The position numbers and the translations under genes were made by a program. A stretch of 64,000 nt of DNA from Arthrobacter sp. H16F315 (GTDB lineage Bacteria > Actinomycetota > Actinomycetes > Actinomycetales > Micrococcaceae). The DNA is taken from positions 558,001 to 622,000 of the forward strand of contig NZ_JAMXSS010000002.1 in assembly GCF_024124825.1 (NCBI RefSeq), given 5' to 3'. Below are positions 52,308 to 60,415 of the stretch, in pieces. The notes under the pieces are model-generated. The model was not told the DNA's origin and searched no databases. It saw only the letters and a program-made list of their open reading frames with translations. Each line of letters opens with the position of its first letter. The stretch's first letter is position 1.

Positions 52308-52390
52308 TGTCCGGTATCCCGTACTTAAGCATGCCCCCGGAGGGCGCCCCGCACAGCCCAAGCCCGTTCTAGTGTCTGGTATGCCGGACA
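52308..52390. promoter_or_regulatory. Two operator palindromes upstream of the iclR-type gene
   Basis: TGTCTGGTATGCCGGACA (52373-52390) is a near-perfect 18-bp palindrome; TGTCCGGTATCCCGTACT (52308-52325) is a second copy, centres 65 bp apart. Both lie in the gap upstream of the ATG at 52284. The gap 52285-52639 holds no other recognisable feature except a possible promoter (TGTGAC, 16 bp, TACATT, near 52500-52530) reading right. Confidence 0.65.
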
Positions 52391-52639
52391 TCCCGTGAGC
52401 TGCCCGCCGTGATCCCGGGCCGGCTCCCGGCATTGCGGGTGACAAGTAGTCGGCGCTGTAACCCAAGTGGTGCCAGCTTCGGTAGGGGTAGAAGTTACTC
52501 GTGTGACGAAAGGGACTGAAGGATACATTTGCTGCACGGCGGCACCGGACCGGCCGGAACGCTGGCTGGGGAGCCCTGCCGCGGCCGGCCCGGGCTCGCA
52601 GTATCTCCGAATGGCACGCCTACCGAGGGAGTGGTTCAG

Positions 52640-52900
52640 ATGGTTTTCCCCGCATCTCCACACACACAACGCCAAAGACGCAGCATGGCCGGTTTCCTCT
52701 CCGGAAAGGTGGGCCGGGCAGGAACTCCGCGGATTCCGTTCCGGGTGGGACAGGTCCTGATTGGCGATGATCCCTTCAACGGCCGGCACCTGGGCAAAGT
52801 GGCTGTTATCGAGGCCCCCTACGTGGGCCTCCGGACAACCGGCAGTTCCCCCGATGATGTGGTCTTCTACGACTACCGCCAACTCCAGAGCCCCGACTAA
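52640..52900 (+). CDS. Small protein of unknown function
   Basis: 86-residue soluble protein, with a basic first third (TQRQRRSMAGFLSGKVGRAG) and a strand-rich remainder ending VVFYDYRQLQSPD. ATG 52640 follows GAGGGAG by 8 nt. Codon use is gene-like from about 52680. No family recognised. The HTH gene follows 17 bp downstream, so the two may form an operon. Confidence 0.55.
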   Translation: MVFPASPHTQRQRRSMAGFLSGKVGRAGTPRIPFRVGQVLIGDDPFNGRHLGKVAVIEAPYVGLRTTGSSPDDVVFYDYRQLQSPD

Positions 52901-52917
52901 TGGACAGGCCAGAAGAA

Positions 52918-53158
52918 ATGAGCGCAGCGAACGTTTCCCTCGCACTTCCTGACCATCGCGGAAGTCGCGGCGGCCATGCGGGTCTCCAAAATGACCGTGT
53001 ACCGGCTGGTGAAGTCACATGCCATCGCGGCGGTGCGGGTGGGCCGGTCCTTCAGGGTTCCCGAGGACGCCGTCAACGACTACATCCGCCGCTCCACAGA
53101 ACCGGCCACGCCGCGGCCGGACAGCGACACGGGCGAGGACCCGTCGGCTGCGCACTAG
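52918..53158 (+). CDS. BldC/excisionase-type HTH protein, frame broken by one base
   Basis: Small MerR-like winged-helix DNA-binding protein of the BldC/AlpA type. The DNA-binding core FLTIAEVAAAMRVSKMTVYR and VRVGRSFRVPEDAVNDYIRR is intact, but no start codon lies in that frame before the core. ATG 52918 (MSAANVS) begins in another frame; removing one C from the run at 52937-52939 joins them to give a protein of about 79 residues. This break is a gained base, unlike most others in the window. The end overlaps the convergent dehydrogenase gene by 4 bp. Confidence 0.72.
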
Positions 53159-53904
53159 CGGGCCGACCAGCCGCCGTCCATCGTGTAGCTCGCTCCGGTG
53201 ACCATACCGGCGCCGTCGGAGGACAGCCAAGCGACGAGGGAGGCGACCTCCTCCGGCTCCACCAGCCGCTTGATGGCGGCCTCGGTCAGCATGATGTTGG
53301 CGAGGACCTCGGACTCCGGGATCCCGTGCACCTTGGCCTGGTCTGCAATCTGGGACTCAACCAGCGGCGTTCGGACATAGCCGGGGTTGATGCAGTTGGA
53401 AGTGACACCATGCTGGCCGCCTTCGAGCGCGGTGACCTTGCTCAGGCCCTCGAGACCGTGTTTGGCGGAGACGTAGGCACTCTTGAACGGCGAGGCGCGG
53501 AGCCCGTGCACTGACGACAGGTTGATGATCCGGCCGAAGTTGTTCGCGTACATGTGCGGCAGCGCGGCCCGGATCAGCAGGAAGGGCGCCTCCAGCATCA
53601 ACGTGATGATGCGCCGGAAATCTGCCGGGTCGAAGTCCTCAATCGGGCTGATCCGCTGGATGCCGGCGTTGTTGACCAGGATGTCGCAGTCCAGGCTGAC
53701 GGTCTCGAGCGCCTCGACGTCGAGCAGATTGACCGCCCAGGAGGTGCCGCCCACCTCGTCGGCGAGCGCTGCTGCACCGGCCTCATCCAGATCCGCGATC
53801 ACCACCTTGGCACCGCGTGCTGCGAGGGCGCGGACGCTGGCAGCTCCGATTCCGCCGGCTCCGCCGGTCACCAGCGCTTTGCGCCCGTTCAAGCTGCTCT
53901 CCAT
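53155..53904 (-). CDS. 3-hydroxybutyrate dehydrogenase (SDR family)
   Basis: 249-residue short-chain dehydrogenase. NAD-binding motif is TGGAGGIG (residues 13-20), the NNAG motif is VNNAGIQRISPIEDF, and the catalytic residues are in NLSSVHGL (Ser) and YVSAKHGLEG (Tyr, Lys). INPGYVRTPLVE and the QIADQAKVHGI helix are characteristic of D-3-hydroxybutyrate dehydrogenase. It would feed 3-hydroxybutyrate into acetoacetate. The start is ATG 53904 with GAGGAG. A divergent LysR gene is probably its regulator. Confidence 0.9.
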   Translation of the reverse strand: MESSLNGRKALVTGGAGGIGAASVRALAARGAKVVIADLDEAGAAALADEVGGTSWAVNLLDVEALETVSLDCDILVNNAGIQRISPIEDFDPADFRRIITLMLEAPFLLIRAALPHMYANNFGRIINLSSVHGLRASPFKSAYVSAKHGLEGLSKVTALEGGQHGVTSNCINPGYVRTPLVESQIADQAKVHGIPESEVLANIMLTEAAIKRLVEPEEVASLVAWLSSDGAGMVTGASYTMDGGWSAR

Positions 53905-54045
53905 GTCTGCACTCCTCAGTTTCGCGGTCGTCAACGGCCCAGAGGAGGCGCAAGGCACGTCACTGAGCAGCTTCACTGAGTATTGCCGCACAAAGTGGGC
54001 GATTCAATGGTCAAACAAGCACGTCTTATGTGCAGAATTGCAGAT

Positions 54046-54963
54046 ATGAACGCAAACCCTGACGACTTGCTGGTGCTCTTGGCCGTCTCCCGCTCCGCGA
54101 AGTTCACCACTGCAGCCCAAGCCCTCGGGCTGAACCATACGACGGTCTCGCGCCGGATCGCTGCCCTGGAGAAGGCTTTGGGCGGGCGGGTGCTCTCGCG
54201 TGCCTCCGGCGGCTGGGAGCTGACGGATCTGGGTGCGGAAGCCGTGCAGGTCGCCGAGCGGGTGGAGGCTGCGATCCGGACACTCGAACAGCCGGGACGG
54301 GCCCCGGACCCGATCACAGGCGTGGTCCGGATGACCGCGACTGACGGCTTCAGCGCTTACATTGCGGCCCCGGCCGTGGCGGGGCTGCGCCGGGACCATC
54401 CGGGACTCAGCGTCGAGATCATCACAGTGACCCGGCGGGCACTCCAGCAGCGTTCCGGGCTGGACATCGAAGTCGTGGTGGGCGAACCGCAGGTGCACCG
54501 GGCCGCGGCCGCCAGGCTGGGTGAGTACATGCTCGGCATGTACGCCTCCCGCGGCTACCTCGCTGAATACGGCACGCCCACAACAATCGAGGAACTGACC
54601 GCCCATTCACTGGTGTATTTCGTCGATTCCATGCTCCAGGTGGACGATCTTGACGCACCGCGGCGGCTGGTGCCGACCATGCGGGACGGGCTGAGCTCCA
54701 CCAACGTCTTTGTCCACGTGGAGGCGACCCGTGCCGGTGCCGGCATCGGCTTCCTGCCCTGTTTCGCGGCCGACCTGCACCCAGACCTGGTCCGCCTGCT
54801 GCCGGCGCAGTTCGCCGAACTGCTGCCGTATTGGATGGTGCTGCGGCCTGACTCCATGCGCCGGCCCGCCGTCGCCGCCGTGGTGCAGGCGCTTCGGGAG
54901 CAGACAACGGCGCACCATGAGTCGCTGATGGGCCGGGGACGGACGTCGCCGGCTGCCCCGTAG
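54046..54963 (+). CDS. LysR family transcriptional regulator
   Basis: 305-residue LysR protein with helix-turn-helix VSRSAKFTTAAQALGLNHTT then VSRRIAALEKALG (residues 12-46) and an effector domain. The start is placed at ATG 54046 (MNANPDDL), which begins the domain; the longer open frame adds 21 atypical residues. There is no clear ribosome-binding site, so the mRNA may be leaderless. Divergent from the 3-hydroxybutyrate dehydrogenase gene across 141 bp. Confidence 0.9.
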   Translation: MNANPDDLLVLLAVSRSAKFTTAAQALGLNHTTVSRRIAALEKALGGRVLSRASGGWELTDLGAEAVQVAERVEAAIRTLEQPGRAPDPITGVVRMTATDGFSAYIAAPAVAGLRRDHPGLSVEIITVTRRALQQRSGLDIEVVVGEPQVHRAAAARLGEYMLGMYASRGYLAEYGTPTTIEELTAHSLVYFVDSMLQVDDLDAPRRLVPTMRDGLSSTNVFVHVEATRAGAGIGFLPCFAADLHPDLVRLLPAQFAELLPYWMVLRPDSMRRPAVAAVVQALREQTTAHHESLMGRGRTSPAAP

Positions 54964-54988
54964 GCGCCGTCCCGCCGCAGCAGGACCG

Positions 54989-55909
54989 CTAAGAAGCAGC
55001 CTGCGACGCCGGGTCCCCGGCCGGAGGGTCGTGACGGACTGACGCGCCGGCGGCAAACGCCCGAACCTTGGCGTCGTTCCAGATATGGGCAGGCACCCCG
55101 CCGCCCAGCAGGCGTCGCGCCAGCCCGGGATCGTCGTCGAACGGCACATCGCTTCCGGCCATGATCATATTCCCGAAGCGCCGGCCCTTGAGCATGGCCG
55201 GATCGGCGATGATCACTGTGTACTTAAAAGCGTCAGCGATCGTCGCCGCGTCCTCGCGGGCATTCCGAAGGTCCGGCGCGTCACCGGAGTTGACCACGTA
55301 CATCCCGCCGGGTGCCAGGACGCCCCGGGCGTACTCGTTGAACTCCCTGGTAGTAAGTGGGCGCGGCGTCAGCGAGCCGGCGAAAACGTCCCGGATGATC
55401 AGGTCCCGGGTCTGCGGTGTCAGGCTTTCGGTAACCGCTCGGGCTTCCCCCACCCGGAGGCGCATCAGCGGGGCCTTCGGCAGGTCGAACCAGCCCCGGA
55501 CATACCCGGCCAGTTTGCCGTCGAGCTCCACCACCACCTGGCGCGCGTCCGGGAAGGCGGCGTGGAAGTAGCGCGCCAGCGAGCACGCTCCGCCGCCAAG
55601 GTGCAGGGCACGCAGCTTGGGCCGGGAATCCCGGGCCCAGCGGGATTCCACCAGGGCCGAGATCCAGCGCATGTACTCGAAGTCAAGGAACAAGGGATCG
55701 GCCAGGTCGATGTGCGAGCTCATCACACCATTGATCCGCAATAGCCAGCCGTTGGAGTTGTCCTGGTCCGCGATCAGCTCGCAGTCACCGGTGTCGATGT
55801 AATAGACGCCTTCTACCGGCCCGTCGGGGCGGGTTCCCTTCGGAAGTTCCACCACCCCAGCCGTTTTTTCGGTGGTGCTTCGGCCGGCAGCCCGGCCCCG
55901 CTTCGCCAT
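54989..55909 (-). CDS. Spermidine synthase-like methyltransferase-fold protein
   Basis: 306-residue protein with a spermidine-synthase-type Rossmann domain: LRALHLGGGACSLARYFHAA, VVVELDGKLAGYVRGWFDLP, RVGEARAVTE and DLIIRDVFAGSLTPRPLTTR. It lacks a membrane part, unlike the fused MFS forms. Such orphan proteins are common in actinobacteria and their substrate is unknown; true polyamine synthesis is unproven. ATG 55909 (MAKRGRAA) follows a GGTGGA site. It is convergent with the LysR gene and divergent from the stress module. Confidence 0.85.
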   Translation of the reverse strand: MAKRGRAAGRSTTEKTAGVVELPKGTRPDGPVEGVYYIDTGDCELIADQDNSNGWLLRINGVMSSHIDLADPLFLDFEYMRWISALVESRWARDSRPKLRALHLGGGACSLARYFHAAFPDARQVVVELDGKLAGYVRGWFDLPKAPLMRLRVGEARAVTESLTPQTRDLIIRDVFAGSLTPRPLTTREFNEYARGVLAPGGMYVVNSGDAPDLRNAREDAATIADAFKYTVIIADPAMLKGRRFGNMIMAGSDVPFDDDPGLARRLLGGGVPAHIWNDAKVRAFAAGASVRHDPPAGDPASQAAS

Positions 55910-56020
55910 CAGCTGTCCACCGTTTTGCTCATGATTCAAGCGTAGTTCACCGCTCGGCGCGGCCGTCACCATGGGCCGAAGGCGGCGGGCGCACGCTGGT
56001 CCGTCATCCCCAAGAAATAA

Positions 56021-56070
56021 AGCAAAGGGTACTTACTATTAGTTACTAATCATGCTTAGTATTTACTCCC
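56021..56070 (+). promoter_or_regulatory. AT-rich promoter block of the membrane-stress module
   Basis: In the 211-bp gap 55910-56120 lies an AT-rich block with the perfect palindrome ATTAGTTACTAAT (56038-56050) and related TTACTATT and TTAGTATTTAC stretches. It is the likely control region of the four-gene module starting at 56121. Confidence 0.45.
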
Positions 56071-56120
56071 CAGCAATTGCTGGTTTGTGATCAGCAGCCG
56101 ATCGTGAAAAGAGCGCGAAG

Positions 56121-56950
56121 ATGACAGAGAACCACTGGCCCCAGGGCGGCAGCAACGGCACTCCTGCGGCTACCCAGCAGACGGCCCTCCGGCCGGAATC
56201 CACGTTTCCGCCGCCGTCCAACGGGTCCGCAAAACCGACGCCGCCAAGGATGAGGCGGCGGATGTGAAGCGCCAGGCCGCGGATTCGGCCCGGAATGTGT
56301 CCGAGACGGCCAAGACGGAAGCAGCCACTGTTGCCGCCGAGGTGAAGACGAACGCCCGGGATCTCCTGCACCAGGCGAAGTCGGACCTCACGGATCAGGC
56401 CGGCACGCAGCAGCAGAAGGTAGCCGCAGGCCTGCACTCCATTTCCACCGAACTGCACACCATGGCCGCAGCTTCCGAGCAGCCCGGCGTCGCCACCGAC
56501 CTGGTGCGCCAGGCCGCCGAACGCTCCTCGGCCGTCGCCGGGTGGCTTGAGGGCCGCGATCCGGGCTCGCTGCTGACCGAGGTGAAGTCCTTTGCCCGCG
56601 AGCGACCCGGCACCTTCCTGCTCCTCGCAGCCGGAGCGGGCGTGCTGGCCGGCCGGCTCAGCCGCAGCCTCAGCGCCGGCGCACCGGAGCCGGCCGCCGC
56701 CGGTGCCGCCGCAAAATCCGGCACCAGGATCCCGGACACCGGCGTGGCGGTTCCGCCCCCGCCCGTGCAGCTGCCGGCACCGGAAGCCACGACGGCGGGC
56801 TTCGCGGACACGTACCCGCCCGAATCCCACGGGACCCACTCCCCGGGGGACGCCGGCCGACAGGACCGCTGGGCCTCGGAGCCTGTCGTGACTGAGTCGC
56901 TCCGGCAGGATCCGCTCCGCGATGATCCCTTTGACGGTGGCCGTCGATGA
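56121..56950 (+). CDS. YqjD/DUF883-like stress protein, frame broken by one base
   Basis: About 276-residue protein: Gln/Pro-rich start, a long amphipathic helical region full of Ala/Lys/Glu (KDEAADVKRQAADSARNVSE and on), one membrane helix (PGTFLLLAAGAGVLAGRLSR, near residues 170-190) and an acidic Pro-rich tail. The pattern resembles YqjD/ElaB-type membrane-anchored helical proteins. ATG 56121 (MTENHWPQ) and the main frame differ by one lost base, best placed in the C run at 56185-56187, which restores TAPPAGIHVSAAVQRVRKTD. The stop overlaps the next ATG (ATGA). Confidence 0.75.
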
Positions 56951-57360
56951 CCAGCGAAATGCCGCAGACCGCCGCGCACGCCAAAGCTGAATCCTCGTCG
57001 TTGGGCGAGCTTCTGGGCGAGGTAACGCGGGACATGTCCACCCTGATGCGGCAGGAAGTGGAGCTGGCCAAGGTCGAGCTCAAGCAGTCAGCGACCCGCG
57101 CCGGCAAGGGCGGCGGGATGCTGGCCGGCGCCGGCGTCGCCGGCCATTTTGTCCTGCTGTTCCTTTCCCTGGCGCTCTGGTGGGCGCTCGGGACAGTGCT
57201 GGGGTTGGGCTGGTCCGGCGTCGTCGTCGCCATCATCTGGGGAATCGTCGCCGCAGCCCTGGCAGCCACGGGCCGCAAGCAACTCAACGCGATCAAAGGG
57301 CTGCCCCAGACCGCCGCGACGCTGCAGGAAATCCCTCCCACGCTCAAACCCACCCCCTAG
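56947..57360 (+). CDS. Phage-holin superfamily III (Holin-X) membrane protein
   Basis: 137-residue protein with an N-terminal amphipathic helix (LLGEVTRDMSTLMRQEVELA then KVELKQS) and two membrane helices (GVAGHFVLLFLSLALWWAL; GVVVAIIWGIVAAALAATG). It fits the actinobacterial Holin-X family, which despite its name is chromosomal and linked to envelope stress genes. Start codon overlaps the upstream stop, and the DUF3618 gene follows after 18 bp. Confidence 0.88.
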   Translation: MTSEMPQTAAHAKAESSSLGELLGEVTRDMSTLMRQEVELAKVELKQSATRAGKGGGMLAGAGVAGHFVLLFLSLALWWALGTVLGLGWSGVVVAIIWGIVAAALAATGRKQLNAIKGLPQTAATLQEIPPTLKPTP

Positions 57361-57378
57361 ATCCAGCGAGGAAACACG

Positions 57379-57987
57379 ATGAGTGAAAACCCGGATGCCA
57401 TCCGAGCAGATATTGAAGCAACCCGCGCGCGGCTGGGCACGAACGTCGATGCCGTAGCGGACAAGGTCACACCGTCGCATATCGTCCAGCGGCAGACCGA
57501 CAGGGTCAAAGCGAACGTCAAGGACGCCGTCTTCGGGGTGAAGGAGAAAGTCATCGGAGCTGCCGACCACACCGCCGGCACCGTGCACTCCGCCACCGGA
57601 AACACGGGTGCGCACCTAAGTGACGCCGGTGCCGCGATGGGGGACGCCCCGGCGCAGGTCAAGACGCGGACCCGGGGCAACCCGCTCGCTGCGGGCCTGA
57701 TCGCCTTCGGGGCGGGCCTTTTGGTCTCCTCCCTGGTCCCGGCCAGCCAGAAGGAACGCGAAGCCGCCGATGCCCTCAAGACCGCGGCTGAACCGCTCAC
57801 CGAGGAACTGGCCGAGGCCGCCAAGCAGGTGGGCGAACGCCTGAAGGAGCCCGCCCAGGCTGCGATGGAAAACGTCAAGGCCAGCGCTGCAGATGCCACC
57901 GAGGCCGTCAAAGCCGAGGGCCAAGGCGCGGTCGCGGACGTCAAGGCGCGGACCGCAGAGGCCAAGGACACCGTCCAGCAGGCCTGA
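57379..57987 (+). CDS. DUF3618 domain protein
   Basis: 202-residue protein beginning with the DUF3618 motif NPDAIRADIEATRARLGTNV, then VDAVADKVTP. One membrane helix lies near residues 100-118 (GNPLAAGLIAFGAGLLVSSL) and the C-terminus is a long Ala/Lys/Glu amphipathic helix. This family regularly follows Holin-X proteins in actinobacteria. Ribosome-binding site GAGGAA precedes the ATG. Confidence 0.9.
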   Translation: MSENPDAIRADIEATRARLGTNVDAVADKVTPSHIVQRQTDRVKANVKDAVFGVKEKVIGAADHTAGTVHSATGNTGAHLSDAGAAMGDAPAQVKTRTRGNPLAAGLIAFGAGLLVSSLVPASQKEREAADALKTAAEPLTEELAEAAKQVGERLKEPAQAAMENVKASAADATEAVKAEGQGAVADVKARTAEAKDTVQQA

Positions 57988-58071
57988 TCCCGCAAGAACC
58001 CGGCCGGCCGACCTGCGCTCACGCGCCGGACGGCCGGCCGATGCGCTTAACCCGACAAAGGAAAGAATCCC

Positions 58072-59244
58072 ATGGCCCAAAACCCTGCCACGGCAGAAAA
58101 TAGCAGCATAAACGACGCCGAAACCCAGGAGAGCAGCACAGCCAAGGCCCGCACGGCGCCCGCTCCGGACGATTCGCGCAAGCCGGACAGCCCCACGGAC
58201 GTCACCAAACCGTCGTGGAAGTTCATCGCGAAGAAAACGCTGCGGGAATTCACCAAGGACCAGTGCCCCGATCTCGCCGCGGCCCTGACGTACTACTCGG
58301 TCCTCTCTATTTTTCCGGCGCTGTTGGCGCTGGTGTCCTTGCTGGGGATTTTTGGGCAAGCCGAAAAGACCACCACCGCGTTCCTGGAGATCGCCAGGGG
58401 ATTCGCGCCCGCTGAAACCGTGGAAGCGATCCGCCAGCCAATCGAGCAGCTCAGCAGCTCCTCCGCCGCCGGACTCACCCTGGTGATCGGACTTCTTACC
58501 GCTCTCTGGTCCGCATCCGGGTATGTCGGGGCGTTCGGACGGGCCATGAACCGGATCTACGAAATCGACGAGGGCCGGCCGTTCATCAAACTCCGGGGCA
58601 CGATGCTCGCCGTCACGATCGCCACCGTCCTGATTGTTGTACTGCTGGCGGCCATGCTCGTCCTCAGCGGCCCCGTGGCCGAGTCCATCGGCAGCGCCAT
58701 TGGTTTGGGCGGTGCCGTCCTGACAGCGTGGAACATCCTCAAATGGCCCGGCATTTTGTTGCTTGTGGTGCTTGCGATCGCCATCCTCTACTACGCGACC
58801 CCAAACGTAAAGCAGCCCAAATTCCGCTGGATGAGCCTGGGCTCGCTGATCGCCCTGGTGATCTTCCTGCTGGCATCCTTGGCCTTCGCGTTCTACGTTG
58901 CCAACTTCAGCAGCTACAACCGGACCTACGGCGCGATCGGCGGCGTCATCATCTCGCTGCTCTGGCTCTGGATCCTGAACCTGTCACTGCTCTTCGGCGC
59001 CGAATTCGACGCCGAAATGGAACGCGGCCGCCAACTGCAGGCCGGGATTGAAGCTGAGGAAACCATCCAGCTGCCACCCCGGGATACCAAGCAGAGCGAC
59101 AAGCTGCAGGCGCGTGAAGAGGAGGACATCAAGCGGGGCCGCGAACTCCGTGAACAGCACAGCACAGCGGGCGCGGCGGCCGTCCCGGGTCGCACTGCCG
59201 CCACCGAAGGGGATCGGCCCAACCCGCGGGACCAAAGCCCCTAG
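58072..59244 (+). CDS. YihY/BrkB family membrane protein
   Basis: 390-residue integral membrane protein of the YihY/virulence factor BrkB family with six helices. It opens with a 60-residue hydrophilic lead, then the family start CPDLAAALTYYSVLSIFPAL, the motif GLWS-like region LLTALWSASGYVGAFGRAMN, and YGAIGGVIISLLWLWILN. The C-terminal 80 residues are charged. Function is unsettled; the family is not RNase BN. An AAAGGAAAG site precedes the ATG. Last gene of the module. Confidence 0.92.
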   Translation: MAQNPATAENSSINDAETQESSTAKARTAPAPDDSRKPDSPTDVTKPSWKFIAKKTLREFTKDQCPDLAAALTYYSVLSIFPALLALVSLLGIFGQAEKTTTAFLEIARGFAPAETVEAIRQPIEQLSSSSAAGLTLVIGLLTALWSASGYVGAFGRAMNRIYEIDEGRPFIKLRGTMLAVTIATVLIVVLLAAMLVLSGPVAESIGSAIGLGGAVLTAWNILKWPGILLLVVLAIAILYYATPNVKQPKFRWMSLGSLIALVIFLLASLAFAFYVANFSSYNRTYGAIGGVIISLLWLWILNLSLLFGAEFDAEMERGRQLQAGIEAEETIQLPPRDTKQSDKLQAREEEDIKRGRELREQHSTAGAAAVPGRTAATEGDRPNPRDQSP

Positions 59245-59407
59245 CCCGCTCCGACCCATTGAGTTCTACTGGGCGCAGTACCGCCCGGAGGCGGACACGG
59301 CTGACCTGAACAAAGCGCGCGGCAATGCCTTGATCGTGCGTTGACCACGCTTCACCGGACCAAGCCTTCAGAGGGGAGCTGGAGGTGACTAGCAGAGGAG
59401 GATACCC

Positions 59408-60415
59408 GTGCGAGCGTGGCGGGTAGGGCAGCCCGGGCCGATGAGGACCGGCCCCCTTGTGCAAGCCGAGTGCCCCGACCCCAAACCGGGCCCCGGGGAG
59501 GTATTGCTGCGGGTGAGGGTGTGCGGAGTCTGCCGCACGGACCTGCACCTGGCTGAGGGCGACCTCGCCCCGCGCCGGCCCGGTGTCATCCCGGGCCACG
59601 AGGTCGTTGGGGATGTCATTAAGTGCGGGGACGGCGCCACGCGGTTCTCACCGGGAAACCGGGTCGGCGTCCCCTGGCTTGGCGGGACCTGCGGCTCCTG
59701 CCGTTTTTGCCTGCGCGGAGATGAAAACCTCTGCCTCTCCCCCGTGTTTACCGGCTGGGACCGCGACGGCGGTTACGCCGAACTCATCACGGTGGCCGAA
59801 GACTTCGCCTACCGGCTCCCGTCGGGCTTCTCGGATGAGGAGGCCGCGCCGTTGCTGTGCGCGGGGATCATCGGCTACCGGGCGCTCTGCCGGGCCGATC
59901 TGCCCATCGGCGGTCGGCTGGGGATCTACGGTTTCGGCGGATCCGCGCATTTGGCGGCCCAGATTGCCCTTTTCCAGGGCGCGCGTGTGTATGTAATGAC
60001 CCGATCCAAGGAGGCCCGGACCCTCGCCCTGGAGCTCGGCGCGACCTTCGCCGGCGGCGCCGATGAGCAGCCGCCGGATCCGCTGGACTCGGCGATCCTG
60101 TTCGCCCCGGCCGGCGGCCTGGTTCCGGTAGCGCTGCGCGCCCTGGACCGTGGCGGCACCCTCGCTGTTGCCGGCATCCATCTAAGTGATATTCCGGCGC
60201 TGAACTATGCCACGGACTTGTTCCAGGAACGCCAGCTGCGCAGCGTCACAGCCAACACCCGGGCCGACGGCGAGGAGTTCCTGCGCGTCGCCGCCGAAAT
60301 CCCGCTCCGGCCCACCACAGTGGCCTACCCGTTTGAGGCCGCGGACCGGGCGCTGCTGGATCTGTCCGAGGACCGGGTCACCGGAGCGGCGGTGCTCCGG
60401 ATGGACTCAACGTAG
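59408..60415 (+). CDS. Zinc-dependent alcohol dehydrogenase
   Basis: 335-residue medium-chain dehydrogenase. Catalytic zinc ligands are C42 (CGVCRTDLH) with H64 and E65 (GHEVVGDV); structural-zinc cysteines are C95, C98, C101 and C109 ([15 protein letters not shown]). The nucleotide-binding motif is [15 protein letters not shown]. It belongs to the AdhA-like branch common in actinobacteria. The start is GTG 59408 with AGGAGG. Its end overlaps the convergent GH65 gene by 9 bp. The gap 59245-59407 holds nothing else recognisable. Confidence 0.92.
   Translation: MRAWRVGQPGPMRTGPLVQAECPDPKPGPGEVLLRVRVCGVCRTDLHLAEGDLAPRRPGVIPGHEVVGDVIKCGDGATRFSPGNRVGVPWLGGTCGSCRFCLRGDENLCLSPVFTGWDRDGGYAELITVAEDFAYRLPSGFSDEEAAPLLCAGIIGYRALCRADLPIGGRLGIYGFGGSAHLAAQIALFQGARVYVMTRSKEARTLALELGATFAGGADEQPPDPLDSAILFAPAGGLVPVALRALDRGGTLAVAGIHLSDIPALNYATDLFQERQLRSVTANTRADGEEFLRVAAEIPLRPTTVAYPFEAADRALLDLSEDRVTGAAVLRMDST

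Noticed and set aside
56947..57360. Prophage suggested by a holin-family gene
   Set aside because: No integrase, terminase, capsid or lysin genes are nearby; this holin superfamily is chromosomal in actinobacteria and sits with DUF3618 and YihY genes.
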